From Chloroflexota bacterium (lineage in GTDB: Bacteria; Chloroflexota; Anaerolineae; Anaerolineales; Villigracilaceae): a DNA stretch of 64,000 nucleotides. The DNA lies in assembly GCA_013388855.1 (NCBI GenBank), contig JACAEM010000016.1:124001-188000 (forward strand). Direction: 5' to 3'. The notes beneath the pieces are model-generated. The model had not been told where the DNA came from, made no database searches, and worked only from the letters and a program-made list of their open reading frames with translations. Below, in pieces: positions 1 through 9,118 of this stretch (position 1 is the first letter of the stretch; each line of letters opens with the position of its first letter). The translations under genes were made by a program, and so were the position numbers.

Positions 1-934
1 ACTTCCGTCGGATCAACAGTTCGTAAAAGATGAAAAACAGATCCAGGCGGCACAGGCAGGCGCAGACATCCACTGCGGATTCTGCGGTACGCGCAACCCC
101 GCCACTGCGACAACCTGTTCCCAATGCGGCGCGGATTTGAAGGAGGGCAGGGCGCGTCAGACCGGGAAGGTCATGCAGGCGCCTCCCCCTCAGCCGAAAG
201 TTGTCACCTGTACAAGATGCGGGACCGAAAATCCAGGCGCAACCTCCACCTGCTCGAACTGCGGAGCGCCGTTACCGAAGGTCGTCCCAACCCGGCCGAT
301 GCAAACCACAACCCAAAGCGGAATGCCCGCCGCCCCGCCAAACGCAAAGACAAGCAACAAGCGGAACCTTTTCATCATTGCGGCAGTTTTCGTTTGTCTT
401 GCCGTGGTTTGCGTCGGGGTGCTTGCATCATTGCTCCCATCTGCCACCGTCGAAGCCACCGTCGTGGATGTGCACTGGCAGACAAATGTTCCGGTGCAGG
501 AAATTCAACCGGTACGGTACACGGATGAACGCCGCAGTCCGCCATCGGATGCATACAACGTCTTCTGCCGCGACGAAAGCCGCGACGTCTGCGAACAAAA
601 GACCATCGACAGAGGCAACGGATATTCGGAGGTCGTGGAGGAATGCCACACGGAAACGGAAACTTATTGTTCCTACACCGTGGACGAATGGCAGACCATC
701 CAAACCTACACGCTGGAGGGGAATGACCTGCGGCCGGTCTACGATAGCCCAAGCTATTCCAGCAATCAACGGCTCGGCACCCAGTCGGAGGAACTAACCG
801 TCACCTTCTCAACCGAAAAAGGCGAGAAGACGTATTCCCCCGATACAGTCTCCGAATTTCAGCAATTCACCATCGGCAGTACATGGACGCTGAAGTTGAA
901 CGCGCTCGGCGGCATTGTCAGCGTGGAACCGTAA
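1..934 (+). CDS. Zinc-ribbon membrane protein (5' end outside window)
   Basis: The frame is open from the first bases of the window, so the listed ORF start (a TTG at 137) is internal and the gene is 5'-truncated here. Two treble-clef zinc ribbons are visible, each made of two CxxC pairs (CGFCGTRNP...CSQCG, then CTRCGTENP...CSNCG). A low-complexity linker and one membrane helix (NLFIIAAVFVCLAVVCVGVL) follow. The C-terminal part, about 150 residues and rich in Tyr and Ser, contains a Cys cluster (FCRDESRDVCEQ) and is presumably extracytoplasmic. The role is unknown; cytosolic zinc ribbons joined to one helix are common in Chloroflexota. A strong terminator follows directly. Confidence 0.75.
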   Translation, partial: LPSDQQFVKDEKQIQAAQAGADIHCGFCGTRNPATATTCSQCGADLKEGRARQTGKVMQAPPPQPKVVTCTRCGTENPGATSTCSNCGAPLPKVVPTRPMQTTTQSGMPAAPPNAKTSNKRNLFIIAAVFVCLAVVCVGVLASLLPSATVEATVVDVHWQTNVPVQEIQPVRYTDERRSPPSDAYNVFCRDESRDVCEQKTIDRGNGYSEVVEECHTETETYCSYTVDEWQTIQTYTLEGNDLRPVYDSPSYSSNQRLGTQSEELTVTFSTEKGEKTYSPDTVSEFQQFTIGSTWTLKLNALGGIVSVEP

Positions 935-957
935 ACACAACCACATGGAAAACTCTG

Positions 958-988
958 AAACTCCCGGCAGGTTCGGGAGTTTTTCTTT
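958..988 (+). terminator. Rho-independent terminator
   Basis: A 9-bp stem AAACTCCCG / CGGGAGTTT with a 7-nt loop is followed by a T-rich tract. It ends the zinc-ribbon gene just before the promoter of the flavoprotein gene. Confidence 0.85.
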
Positions 989-1003
989 ATGACCACAGCA
1001 TAC

Positions 1004-1009
1004 TATAAT
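1004..1009 (+). promoter_or_regulatory. -10 element of a probable leaderless promoter (flavoprotein)
   Basis: A perfect TATAAT ends 6 nt before the ATG at 1016. At this spacing transcription would start at or next to the start codon. No Shine-Dalgarno sequence is present. Confidence 0.6.
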
Positions 1010-1015
1010 CATTGT

Positions 1016-2227
1016 ATGAACAAAACAGTTGCAATCATCGGCGGCGGACCTGCAGGATTAATGGCGGCAGAGGTTATCGGGGCACATGGCGTCAAAGCGG
1101 ATGTATACGATTCCATGCCGTCAGTGGGGCGAAAATTTTTGATGGCAGGCAAAAGCGGCTTGAATATCACCCACTCGGAACCGTTCGAGCAATTCGTTTC
1201 ACGGTACGGAAAACACCGCGCAAACATCGAACCTCTGCTGAAAATGTTTGGGCCGGACAATATCCGCGCATGGGCACATGAATTGGGCATCGAAACCTTC
1301 GTGGGGACATCGGGACGCGTCTTCCCGGCGGGGATGAAGGCAAGTCCGTTATTACGGGCATGGCTCAAGCGGCTGAGCGCTTCCCGCGTGACCCTTCATC
1401 TGCGTCACAAGTGGACAGGCTTCCTCCCCGACAAGTCTCTACGCCTTGAAACGCCGGATGGCGAAGCGAGCATCCAAGCCGATGCTGTGGTACTCGCTCT
1501 CGGCGGCGGGAGTTGGCGGCGGCTTGGTTCGGATGGCGCGTGGATTCCGTGGTTGAAACAGGTCGGGGTGGAGGTCGAACCGTTTCGTCCATCCAATTGC
1601 GGGTTCGATGTGGCATGGAGTCCTCACTTCCGCGAAAGGTTCGACGGTTATCCTATCAAGTCCGCGATCCTGACATTCGGAACATTCCGGCAACAAGGCG
1701 AATTCATCATCACAAAAGAAGGCGTGGAGGGAAGTTTGATCTATGCCGCGTCGGCAATGCTTCGTGATGAAATCGAGACGGGAGGCAAAGCCGTGATCGA
1801 ATTGGATATGGCGCCTGACAGATCGGTGGAATGGCTGATCGAAAAACTATCCAAGCCGCGCGGTTCGCGCACCATGGCAAGCCATTTGGAAAGAACGGTG
1901 GGCATCAAAGGGGTGAAGGCAGGTCTATTGCGCGAGTTCGTATCGAAGGAAGATTTCACGAACGCGGGGCGGCTCGCTCATGCCATCAAGCATTTACGGA
2001 TTCCCTTGATCTCGCCACGCCCTCTGGACGAAGCCATCAGCAGTGCAGGCGGCGTAAAGTTCGAATCGCTCGATGAACACTTAATGCTACGCACCCTGCC
2101 GGGCGTTTTCTGCGCAGGCGAAATGCTCGACTGGGAGGCGCCCACCGGGGGATATTTGATCACCGCCTGTATGGCAAGTGGGTATGCGGCGGGAAACAGT
2201 GTGCTGCGCTGGCTGGGCATGTTCTAA
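1016..2227 (+). CDS. HI0933-like NAD(P)/FAD-dependent oxidoreductase
   Basis: This is a flavoprotein of the HI0933/YhiN-like family (TIGR03862 type), function not established. The N-terminus has a Rossmann dinucleotide motif (IIGGGPAGLMAAE), followed by the family sequence GRKFLMAGKSGLNITH. A second FAD-binding segment is near the C-terminus (GVFCAGEMLDWEAPTGGYL). The start was moved from 989 to the ATG at 1016: the Rossmann strand begins there, and a TATAAT lies 6 nt upstream. The stop overlaps the next ATG by one base (TAATG), so the following hydrolase is probably translationally coupled. Confidence 0.85.
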   Translation: MNKTVAIIGGGPAGLMAAEVIGAHGVKADVYDSMPSVGRKFLMAGKSGLNITHSEPFEQFVSRYGKHRANIEPLLKMFGPDNIRAWAHELGIETFVGTSGRVFPAGMKASPLLRAWLKRLSASRVTLHLRHKWTGFLPDKSLRLETPDGEASIQADAVVLALGGGSWRRLGSDGAWIPWLKQVGVEVEPFRPSNCGFDVAWSPHFRERFDGYPIKSAILTFGTFRQQGEFIITKEGVEGSLIYAASAMLRDEIETGGKAVIELDMAPDRSVEWLIEKLSKPRGSRTMASHLERTVGIKGVKAGLLREFVSKEDFTNAGRLAHAIKHLRIPLISPRPLDEAISSAGGVKFESLDEHLMLRTLPGVFCAGEMLDWEAPTGGYLITACMASGYAAGNSVLRWLGMF

Positions 2228-3096
2228 TGGCATCATCCAACCATCCGCCGGAAGCCACATTCGGCGATGTAACCTTGTCAAACACACGTCTGCGATATGT
2301 AAAGGCGGGAAGCGGAAAGCCGCTCGTCATCGTCCCAGCGACGGTTTCGTTGATCCGGCAATGGCTTCCGCTGACACAGTTCATGGGTCAGCGTTTCACC
2401 AGCTATTTCTTTGAATTGCCCGGTCACGGAGGCTCCACGCCTTATCCCGATAAATTCGAAAGCCGGTTCGTGCCAAAGACGGTGGAAGGGTTTGTGGATC
2501 ATCTTGGATATGACAGGTTCAACCTGATGGGATTTTCCTTTGGCGGTTTGCTGGCGTTGAGAACATTGGAACACCTGCAAGACCGAATCGAAAAAGTGAT
2601 CCTGCTGTCGCCCTGCGTCAGCCGCCGCGCGTTGAAATGGTCCACGCCAAGGCAGTGGGTATTCAAGGCGTCCATTTGGGCGATGAAGAGACAAACGCTC
2701 CTGCAGGGCATCCATTATGTGATGAACATGCCGCGCCTTGAAAAGCCGCTCACCTACGCCTTGAGCAAAGCCAGCAACGTGGATAGACGTATTCTGGAAA
2801 ACAAACATGCCCTGCGTATGCCGCTTTCCACGCTGGATGTGTTTGCCCATACATTAGGGGAAATCTTCCAAACAGACTATCAATACGTGGACGCGCCGTT
2901 CAAAAATCCCTGTTATTTCGGTATGTCGATCAATGACGATATTTTGGAATACAACCTCACCGAACAGATCGTGCGGAGACACTTCCAAAAACTTACCATT
3001 CAGAAATTCACGCATCCCTATCACCAGCCGCCCGAGCCACCGACGTTCGAATGGCTTAACAGGGAGTTTCGTCAATTCCTGGAAATGATCCTCTGA
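2227..3096 (+). CDS. Alpha/beta-fold hydrolase
   Basis: A 289-aa alpha/beta hydrolase without signal peptide, probably cytoplasmic; substrate unknown. The nucleophile elbow is GFSFGG (Ser in GxSxG). The early strand region YVKAGSGKPLVIVPA and the oxyanion-side segment ELPGHGGS fit the fold. The candidate catalytic His is in THPYHQPPEPP near the C-terminus. The start overlaps the stop of the flavoprotein gene by one base. It converges with the GH5 gene on the other strand, leaving only 3 nt between the stops. Confidence 0.8.
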   Translation: MASSNHPPEATFGDVTLSNTRLRYVKAGSGKPLVIVPATVSLIRQWLPLTQFMGQRFTSYFFELPGHGGSTPYPDKFESRFVPKTVEGFVDHLGYDRFNLMGFSFGGLLALRTLEHLQDRIEKVILLSPCVSRRALKWSTPRQWVFKASIWAMKRQTLLQGIHYVMNMPRLEKPLTYALSKASNVDRRILENKHALRMPLSTLDVFAHTLGEIFQTDYQYVDAPFKNPCYFGMSINDDILEYNLTEQIVRRHFQKLTIQKFTHPYHQPPEPPTFEWLNREFRQFLEMIL

Positions 3097-3099
3097 TCA

Positions 3100-4122
3100 T
3101 TACGGAATCAATGCCTTCAGCAGGTCGTTCCTCCATGCCCCGGTATCAAGGTCGTACACCCCAAAATCAGCACCAAACTCCCAGTATGCCCAGGCAAACC
3201 CGCGGCGTTCCGCTTCGCGCCGCACGAACTCCGTCCAACGGACGCGCGATTCCTGTGGAGCCACATCGTACACACCGAATTCCCCAAGCAGAATGCGGAG
3301 GTTCCCATGCCGCTTCGCCCAGTCCGCGACAAGGTCGAAATGGGAGACGAGTTCAGTCATCTGTTCATCAGTGGCTTCCCATGTGGTCCCGATCCACTTC
3401 TCCGATTCGCCTCCCGACCATTCCGTACCCTGAAGCGTAAATTCGGGCGGAAGGTAATAATGGAACGTGTAAACGATATGGTCGTCGTTGGGAATATCCA
3501 GCGTGGTCACAAATTCATAGGCATTCCATCGTACAGGACCCACAATGACATCACGGGTTGGATTCGTTTTCCGGATGATCGCCAACGCTTCGTGAAAATA
3601 TTGGTTCCATATCGCCGCGTTGAACTGGATGCTCGGCTCATTGAGCAATTCGAACATGACAGCCGACGGGTAATCCCTGTAGTGTTCGGCGACCTGAACC
3701 CAGATGCCCAGAAATCTCTCCTTATGACCCGCCGGATCCAGCATGATTTCCTCGTAATGATGAAAATCAACGATAATGGTCAACTCCCGCTCCAGCGCCC
3801 ATTGGATCACCGTGTCCACGCGGGCAAAAAAGACAGGATCAATGGTGTAAGGCCATTCTGCTTCCGCATGACTGTTCCATCGCACCGGCAGGCGGACGAA
3901 ATCAAAACCCGCCTCCTTCACCAGATCGAAATATTCCTCCTGCACGAACAATCCCCACTCTCCTTCGTTCGGCGCTTCGAGCATACTGCCGAAGTTGATG
4001 CCCCGATGCAGGAGAAAAGGCACGGCATACGTGGCAGTCGATGTAGGGACCGGTATCGAGATCGTTTTTGACGAACAGGCAGGTAGAAGAACCGCCATGA
4101 AGATGACAAGAATTTTATACAT
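3100..4122 (-). CDS. GH5-family glycoside hydrolase, lipoprotein (copy A)
   Basis: A secreted endoglucanase/mannanase-type glycosidase of the GH5 (cellulase) fold; substrate not predictable. The acid/base Glu is in FELLNEPS and the nucleophile Glu in LLGEFGVY. HFHHYE-like and FHYYLPPEF segments line the active site. The start is taken at MYKILVIFMAVLLPAC, a lipoprotein signal with a lipobox ending in Cys, rather than the longer ORF start at 4176. A Thr/Ser/Pro linker follows the Cys. It is closely similar along its whole length to the next upstream gene, so the pair is a tandem duplication, separated by 60 nt. Confidence 0.85.
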   Translation of the reverse strand: MYKILVIFMAVLLPACSSKTISIPVPTSTATYAVPFLLHRGINFGSMLEAPNEGEWGLFVQEEYFDLVKEAGFDFVRLPVRWNSHAEAEWPYTIDPVFFARVDTVIQWALERELTIIVDFHHYEEIMLDPAGHKERFLGIWVQVAEHYRDYPSAVMFELLNEPSIQFNAAIWNQYFHEALAIIRKTNPTRDVIVGPVRWNAYEFVTTLDIPNDDHIVYTFHYYLPPEFTLQGTEWSGGESEKWIGTTWEATDEQMTELVSHFDLVADWAKRHGNLRILLGEFGVYDVAPQESRVRWTEFVRREAERRGFAWAYWEFGADFGVYDLDTGAWRNDLLKALIP

Positions 4123-4182
4123 TCCATGCCTGGGCAATGAATTCATGAGATAAATAATGGGAATACCTGGCAACAAAAAGCC

Positions 4183-5265
4183 TTACGGGATTAACGCCTT
4201 CAACAAACCATCCCGCCACACTCCCGCAGACGGATCATACGCCCCGAAACCTGATCCAAATTCCCAATACGCCCAGGCAAACCCATGGCTCTCTGCCTGC
4301 TCCCGCACGAACGTTGTCCAGCGGATACGCTGTTCCATATCCGCCCTGCCGTACACGCCGAATTCGCCCAGCAGGATGCGCACATTCTTGCGCTCCGCCC
4401 ATTCCGCCACCATATCGAAATGCCCGACGACTTCGACTTTTTCTGCATCGCTCCCCCACGATGTGCCAAGCCATTTTTGCGCCTCTTCACCCGCCCATTC
4501 CGCTCCTTGATGCGTGAACTGGAATGGCAAATAATAGTGGAATGTGACGATGAGATACTCGTCTTCCGGCACATCCAGCGTGGACAACCAATCGTAGGCG
4601 TTCCAGTTGACAGGTCCGATCACGACTGTACGCGTGGGATTCGTCTCGCGTATCATTTCCAATACTTCCACCAGATATTGATTCCAAAGGGAGGCGTTCA
4701 ATTGGTCGTTTGGCTCATTGAGCAATTCAAAGAAAACGTTCGAGGGGTGATTTTTGTAATGTTCGGCGACCTGTTCCCAGATACCCAGGAACCGGTCCTT
4801 GTGACTCCACGGGTCCCAAGCCATCTCTTCGTAGTGATGGAAGTCCACGATGATGGTCAGGTCGCGCTCCACCCCCCAATTCACCACTTCGTCCACTCGT
4901 GAGAAGAAGGCGGGATCAATGGTATAGGGCCATTCCTGTTCAGCATGAGTATTCCATCGCACCGGCAAACGAACGAAATCAAAGCCCGCCTCCCTCACCA
5001 GATCGAAATATTCCTCCTGCACGAACAATCCCCACTCCCCTTCATTTGGCGACTCAAGCATATTACCAAAGTTGACACCGCGATGAATTTCCTGAACGGA
5101 TGCAGAGGCAGGTATAGGGGCTATGGGGATTTCCACTGTTGCAGTAACGAAAGATAAATCCTGAGTTACTGATGCTAACGCAGGCTGGACAGGCGGCGTT
5201 GCATACGACCACCCGCAACCGGAAAGCAACAGGATAATCAAGGACAGAATGGTGAATCGCCTCAT
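4183..5265 (-). CDS. GH5-family glycoside hydrolase, lipoprotein (copy B)
   Basis: A paralogue of the neighbouring GH5 lipoprotein. Long identical blocks such as EGEWGLFVQEEYFDLV are shared. The signal peptide MRRFTILSLIILLLSGC ends in a lipobox Cys and a longer Pro/Ala/Thr-rich spacer follows. Catalytic Glu residues are in FELLNEPN and LLGEFGVY. The gene starts one base after the stop of the esterase (TGA-A-ATG), so esterase, copy B and copy A form one transcription unit. An extracellular glycosidase pair with an intracellular esterase suggests use of a decorated beta-glucan, mannan or similar polymer. Confidence 0.85.
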   Translation of the reverse strand: MRRFTILSLIILLLSGCGWSYATPPVQPALASVTQDLSFVTATVEIPIAPIPASASVQEIHRGVNFGNMLESPNEGEWGLFVQEEYFDLVREAGFDFVRLPVRWNTHAEQEWPYTIDPAFFSRVDEVVNWGVERDLTIIVDFHHYEEMAWDPWSHKDRFLGIWEQVAEHYKNHPSNVFFELLNEPNDQLNASLWNQYLVEVLEMIRETNPTRTVVIGPVNWNAYDWLSTLDVPEDEYLIVTFHYYLPFQFTHQGAEWAGEEAQKWLGTSWGSDAEKVEVVGHFDMVAEWAERKNVRILLGEFGVYGRADMEQRIRWTTFVREQAESHGFAWAYWEFGSGFGAYDPSAGVWRDGLLKALIP

Positions 5266-5266
5266 T

Positions 5267-6076
5267 TCAAATGCCTATCAGACCAGTAAAATCTTTCCCT
5301 TTGGGAAACATCCATGCCAGCGCGTTCTGGATCATCTTATCCCAGTATGACCAGACATGCTCGCCGGGACCTTCCTCGTAGGTCAGGTCGAGCGGAAGTT
5401 TGCGGACATAATCCCGAAAGCGGACGTTGTCGGCGTAGAGAAAGTCCTCCGTGCCACAGCATTGATATAACCGTGGCTTGACCGGCAATTTGGAAACTTT
5501 CTTCGCCAGTGTAAATAGGTCATGTTTGCTGTTCGGCACTTTGCTCAGGTCGCCGAAAATGGCGCGCATTTCCGCCAGCCAGACCTCATCCATTGGATCG
5601 CCGTGCGCCTTGACCGCCTCGCGGATATCCACCGCACCTGAAAGGGACGCCGCGGCGGCGTAACGGTCGGGATGCGTCAAAGCAAGTTTGAAGGCGCCGT
5701 ATCCACCCATGGACAAGCCTGCCACGAAGTTGTCTGAGCGCTTATCCGATAACGAGAACAGTTCCCGCACCACCGCAGGGACCTCCTCGCTGATGAACGT
5801 CCAGTACCTGCCGCCATGCGCCATATCGGTGTAGAAACTCAGGTTCACGGCGGGCATCACCACGGCCAGGTTCAGCCCCTCGGCATATTTCTCGATGGAC
5901 GACCAGCGCATCCATGCGGTGTGGTCGTCGGAGTGACCGTGCAGGAGGTAGAGTGTGCGATATTTCGGCTTGCGCTGGCTCTTCGTCTCTGCGAGGGTGC
6001 GTTGAGGCAGCAACACGTACATCGTACTGCGCAAAGTCAGCACTTCGGAAAAGAAATTGACTTCGTTGAGGATCAT
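5267..6076 (-). CDS. CE1-type esterase (tributyrin esterase/FGH-like)
   Basis: An alpha/beta hydrolase of the putative esterase family (esterase D/CE1), 269 aa from the chosen start. Visible motifs are [15 protein letters not shown] (oxyanion region), the nucleophile elbow [10 protein letters not shown], and a C-terminal GEHVWSYWD containing the catalytic His. The ORF track starts at 6196, but those 40 residues are encoded by a palindromic intergenic repeat. The ATG at 6076 has a GGAGA ribosome site 6 nt upstream and starts the conserved fold ([13 protein letters not shown]). No signal peptide is seen. It is coupled to the GH5 genes downstream. Confidence 0.85.
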   Translation of the reverse strand: MILNEVNFFSEVLTLRSTMYVLLPQRTLAETKSQRKPKYRTLYLLHGHSDDHTAWMRWSSIEKYAEGLNLAVVMPAVNLSFYTDMAHGGRYWTFISEEVPAVVRELFSLSDKRSDNFVAGLSMGGYGAFKLALTHPDRYAAAASLSGAVDIREAVKAHGDPMDEVWLAEMRAIFGDLSKVPNSKHDLFTLAKKVSKLPVKPRLYQCCGTEDFLYADNVRFRDYVRKLPLDLTYEEGPGEHVWSYWDKMIQNALAWMFPKGKDFTGLIGI

Positions 6077-6094
6077 ATTGTCTCCAATGGTTTC

Positions 6095-6196
6095 ATGTCG
6101 TTGCGAGAAGCCCGTAGGGCGACGAAGCAATCTCCTGTATCTTGCCATACTCTTGTTTCGAGGAGATTGCTTCGGGTTTCGCCCTCGCAACGACAT
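6095..6196. repeat. Imperfect palindromic dispersed repeat (MITE-like)
   Basis: The terminal inverted repeats are 13 bp and perfect (ATGTCGTTGCGAG / CTCGCAACGACAT). An inner 12-bp inverted repeat (GAAGCAATCTCC / GGAGATTGCTTC) surrounds a central loop. It lies between the esterase and the ammonia-lyase. Related remnants with the ATTGCGAG / GAAGCAATC core occur near 21.9 kb and 62.3 kb. It encodes no protein. Confidence 0.7.
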
Positions 6197-6203
6197 ATCA
6201 AAT

Positions 6204-7727
6204 TTAGCCCAATTCCCCTACTGCCTTCTCCACCTCTTCCAATATCTCACCAGACTTCACCAATCTCTTCATCACGTTGTGATCGTTGTACAGCGGGCGG
6301 TCAACATCCAAGTGCGCCACGTATTTGCGGATCACCTCCCGCGCTTTCTGTGTGCCGCGCCCTGGCGTAAACTCGCGGAAGTCCAGCGCCTGCGCCGCCG
6401 CCATGAATTCGATGCCGATGACGCCATAGGCATTATCGAGAATTTGTCCGTTCTTGATGGCGGTGTTCATGCCCATCGAGACGAAGTCCTCCTGATCCGC
6501 CGCGGCGGGGATGGATTGAATGCTCGCAGGCGCGGACAAGATTTTTTGCTCCACGATCAAATGGTCGGCGGTGTATTGGCTGAGCATCATCCCGGAGTAG
6601 AACCCAGGCTCATGGGCAAGGAAATCCGGCAGTCCCTGAGAAAGAGCCGGGTTGGTCAGGCGATTCATGCGCCGTTCGGAGAGCACACACACCATCGTAA
6701 TCGCCGCTCCCGCCATGTCCATCGGCAGGGAAACGGGAGTCCCCTGAAAGTTCGCGCCGGTAAGCGTCAACTTCATTTCAGGCACGAAGATGGGATTGTC
6801 GCCCACGCCGTTCAACTCGATCTCGACCTGCGAGCGTGCATACGCAATCGCATCCCGCGCCGCGCCGATGACCTGCGGCGTCGAACGCATCGAGTAGGCA
6901 TCCTGCACTTTGGTTTTCATCCTGCCCGTCGTCAAGTCCGAACCTTCGATGACCTTCATGATGTTGCGCGCGGAGGTAATCGCGCCATTGAAACCGCGCA
7001 ACTCATGCAGTTTGGTGTTATAGGGTTTGAGGTTGCCCAACAACGCCTCAATGGACATTGCCGCCGCGATCTCCGCCTGCTTGATGAGGCGTTCCATCTC
7101 GTAGATATGGATGGCGGACATGGCAGTGAGAAGATTGGAGCCATTGATTGCGGCAAGACCGTCGCGCGCCTGCAAACCTGGGATGGCAATCCCCGCCCGC
7201 CGCATCGCTTCGTGACCTGGGAGTCGTTCGCCGTGATAAAAAGCCTCTCCCTCCCCCATGAGGAGCAGCGCGGCTTGCGCCATCGGAGCAAGATCGCCGC
7301 TCGCACCCACCGACCCCTTTTGACAAACAACTGGTGTGACGCCTTTGTTCAGCATCTCCACCAGTGTCAGGGTAATCTCAGGTCTGCAGCCCGAATTTCC
7401 GTGCGCATGAACATTAATGCGCGACGCCAGCGCCGCGCGCACATATTCGATGGGCGCAGGCTCGCCAATGCCCGCCGCATGGTTGTAGATGAGGTATTTC
7501 TGGAATTCCTTCACCTGCTCATCGCTCAGCACCACTTCCGAAAACTCGCCGATGCCCGTGTTCGTGCCATACATGATTTCCTTCGCGGCGAGTTTCTCCT
7601 CCAGCATCGCGCGGCAAACCCTGATGCGTTCCAGCGCTTCGGGGGCAAGTTCCACTTTTTCGTTATCTCGCGCAATCGCAACGAGTTTTTCGATGGTGAG
7701 GGATGAACCGTCGAGGACGATGGTCAT
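6204..7727 (-). CDS. hutH: Histidine/aromatic amino acid ammonia-lyase (MIO family)
   Basis: This lyase removes ammonia from an aromatic amino acid, most likely L-His to urocanate, using an autocatalytic MIO cofactor. The MIO triad Ala-Ser-Gly is at residues 142-144 ([12 protein letters not shown]). The catalytic Tyr is Y53 (MYGTNTGIG). Other family signatures are [16 protein letters not shown] and NGVGDNPIF. The start was moved from 7835 to the ATG at 7727, which has AGGAGA upstream. The selectivity pair reads Asn82-His83, where HALs I know have Ser-His; the His is kept. No other hut gene is nearby, so substrate remains open (another aromatic amino acid or a mutase role). Confidence 0.8.
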   Translation of the reverse strand: MTIVLDGSSLTIEKLVAIARDNEKVELAPEALERIRVCRAMLEEKLAAKEIMYGTNTGIGEFSEVVLSDEQVKEFQKYLIYNHAAGIGEPAPIEYVRAALASRINVHAHGNSGCRPEITLTLVEMLNKGVTPVVCQKGSVGASGDLAPMAQAALLLMGEGEAFYHGERLPGHEAMRRAGIAIPGLQARDGLAAINGSNLLTAMSAIHIYEMERLIKQAEIAAAMSIEALLGNLKPYNTKLHELRGFNGAITSARNIMKVIEGSDLTTGRMKTKVQDAYSMRSTPQVIGAARDAIAYARSQVEIELNGVGDNPIFVPEMKLTLTGANFQGTPVSLPMDMAGAAITMVCVLSERRMNRLTNPALSQGLPDFLAHEPGFYSGMMLSQYTADHLIVEQKILSAPASIQSIPAAADQEDFVSMGMNTAIKNGQILDNAYGVIGIEFMAAAQALDFREFTPGRGTQKAREVIRKYVAHLDVDRPLYNDHNVMKRLVKSGEILEEVEKAVGELG

Positions 7728-7758
7728 GTTACATTCTCCTGTAGATGATGATGCCGTT

Positions 7759-7764
7759 ATTGTA
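7759..7764 (-). promoter_or_regulatory. -10 element for the ammonia-lyase gene
   Basis: TACAAT on the minus strand lies about 31 nt before the ATG at 7727. This leaves a short leader containing AGGAGA. Confidence 0.45.
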
Positions 7765-7837
7765 CCCCAAAGAAAATGCTTGCCGAAAAGGGGAAATACA
7801 GAGACAATAGAACATCTCAACCCACAGGACACCATCC

Positions 7838-8308
7838 ATGATTTCCACAGCCACCGAAGCAGACAAAGCGCAAATCCACGACATCACCGCCCGCGCCGGC
7901 GTGTTCAGCCAGGAGGAGATTGACTCCGTGCCGGCAATGTTCGACGAGTATCTCAAATATGGCGCCCAAGCCAGCGGGTATCACTTCATCGTGTATCGCG
8001 AGGGGGAGCGGGTGCTGGGTTATGCCATTTACGGCTACCGCGACCTGACCGACGGCGTGTATGACCTGTATTGGATTGCCGTGGACCCCAACGCCCGCCG
8101 CAAAGGCGTGGGGCGCAAACTGTTGACCGCCTGCGAGGAGGCGGTCCGCGCCGAGGGTGGACGGATGCTCATTGCGGAAACATCGGGGACGGTAGAGTAC
8201 GCCTCCACGCGCGAGTTTTACCTGCGCACGGGGTTCGTCAATGAGGCAAGCATCCGCGATTTTTACAAGCCCGGCGACGATTTGAAGATTTTCGTCAAAC
8301 GGCTCTAG
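7838..8308 (+). CDS. GNAT-family N-acetyltransferase
   Basis: A 156-aa GNAT fold protein. Motif A, which binds the acetyl-CoA pyrophosphate, is clear (AVDPNARRKGVGRKLL), preceded by the beta4 segment YDLYWIAV. The substrate is unknown. It is divergent from the ammonia-lyase gene. It is followed 25 nt later by the PIG-L deacetylase, which has its own -10 box, so co-transcription is not required. Confidence 0.8.
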   Translation: MISTATEADKAQIHDITARAGVFSQEEIDSVPAMFDEYLKYGAQASGYHFIVYREGERVLGYAIYGYRDLTDGVYDLYWIAVDPNARRKGVGRKLLTACEEAVRAEGGRMLIAETSGTVEYASTREFYLRTGFVNEASIRDFYKPGDDLKIFVKRL

Positions 8309-8320
8309 CGGCTGTTCGGG

Positions 8321-8326
8321 TACAAT
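8321..8326 (+). promoter_or_regulatory. -10 element of a probable leaderless promoter (PIG-L gene)
   Basis: TACAAT ends 7 nt before the ATG at 8334. No ribosome-binding site is present. Confidence 0.5.
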
Positions 8327-8333
8327 CCAGCCC

Positions 8334-9071
8334 ATGACCAGCACAACAGAATACATCCCCCAGCGCGCGATGAGCATCCACGCGCACCCCGACGATCAGG
8401 AGTTTTCCGTTGGCGGCACGCTCGCCAAATGGGCAAAGGCAGGCTGTGAAATTATCTCCGTCGTCATCACCAGCGGCGACGCCGGCTCGAACGACCCAAC
8501 CAAAGGCGCAGACTACAAACCCATCCTTGCGGAACTGCGCGAAAAGGAGCAACTTGCCGCGAATGCCATTTTGGGAATCAAGGAGACCGTCTTCCTGCGC
8601 TACCCGGATGGAGAACTGGAACCGACCCTCGCGCTTCGCAAGGAACTGACCCGCCTCATCCGCCAATTCAAGCCGGATACTGTTCTGACGGGGAATCCTG
8701 AGGGATGGTTTTACGGCAGCGAATACCTCAACCACCCCGACCACCGTGCCGCAGCACAGGCGGCATGTGCGGCGGTTTTTCCGTCAGCGGGGACAAGGCT
8801 TATTTTTGCGGACCTGTTGTCGGCGGGGTATGAACCGCACGAGGTCAAACGCTTGTACATCCACGGCACGGACAAGTCCGATACGTGGGTGGACATCACC
8901 GACACTCTGGATGTCAAAATCAAGGCGTTACAGCAACACGCCAGTCAGGTGCCTGTGGAGGAGGTGGGCAAGTGGATGACGGAGTGGGCGGAGGAGGAAG
9001 CGAAGGACAAGGGCATGAAGTATGCCGAAAGCTTCAAGGTGATGATTTTGAAACGGGAGGAAGGCGAATGA
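8334..9071 (+). CDS. PIG-L (LmbE) family N-acetyl deacetylase
   Basis: A zinc-dependent deacetylase of the PIG-L/LmbE family, which removes acetyl from N-acetylglucosaminyl compounds (GlcNAc-PI, mycothiol or bacillithiol precursors, polysaccharide units). The zinc site is visible: AHPDD near residue 17 and NHPDH near residue 135. Length 245 aa is normal. The conserved part begins at Met13, but the -10 box favours the ATG at 8334. It lies 47 nt upstream of the SGNH/MBOAT acylation region, so a link to glycan acetyl chemistry is plausible but unproven. Confidence 0.82.
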   Translation: MTSTTEYIPQRAMSIHAHPDDQEFSVGGTLAKWAKAGCEIISVVITSGDAGSNDPTKGADYKPILAELREKEQLAANAILGIKETVFLRYPDGELEPTLALRKELTRLIRQFKPDTVLTGNPEGWFYGSEYLNHPDHRAAAQAACAAVFPSAGTRLIFADLLSAGYEPHEVKRLYIHGTDKSDTWVDITDTLDVKIKALQQHASQVPVEEVGKWMTEWAEEEAKDKGMKYAESFKVMILKREEGE

Positions 9072-9118
9072 ATCAGTTGGATCGGCGTTGTGGTCATTCC
9101 TGAGATTGAGTTTGTGCC

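Noticed and set aside
3307-4071. 254-aa plus-strand ORF over the first GH5 gene, and similar ORFs at 4285-4902
   Set aside because: They are antisense to two paralogous GH5 genes with intact catalytic motifs; both shadows arise from the same codon bias.
6057-7706. 549-aa plus-strand ORF
   Set aside because: It is antisense to the clearly conserved ammonia-lyase gene, and its composition (rich in His and Arg) is that of a shadow frame.
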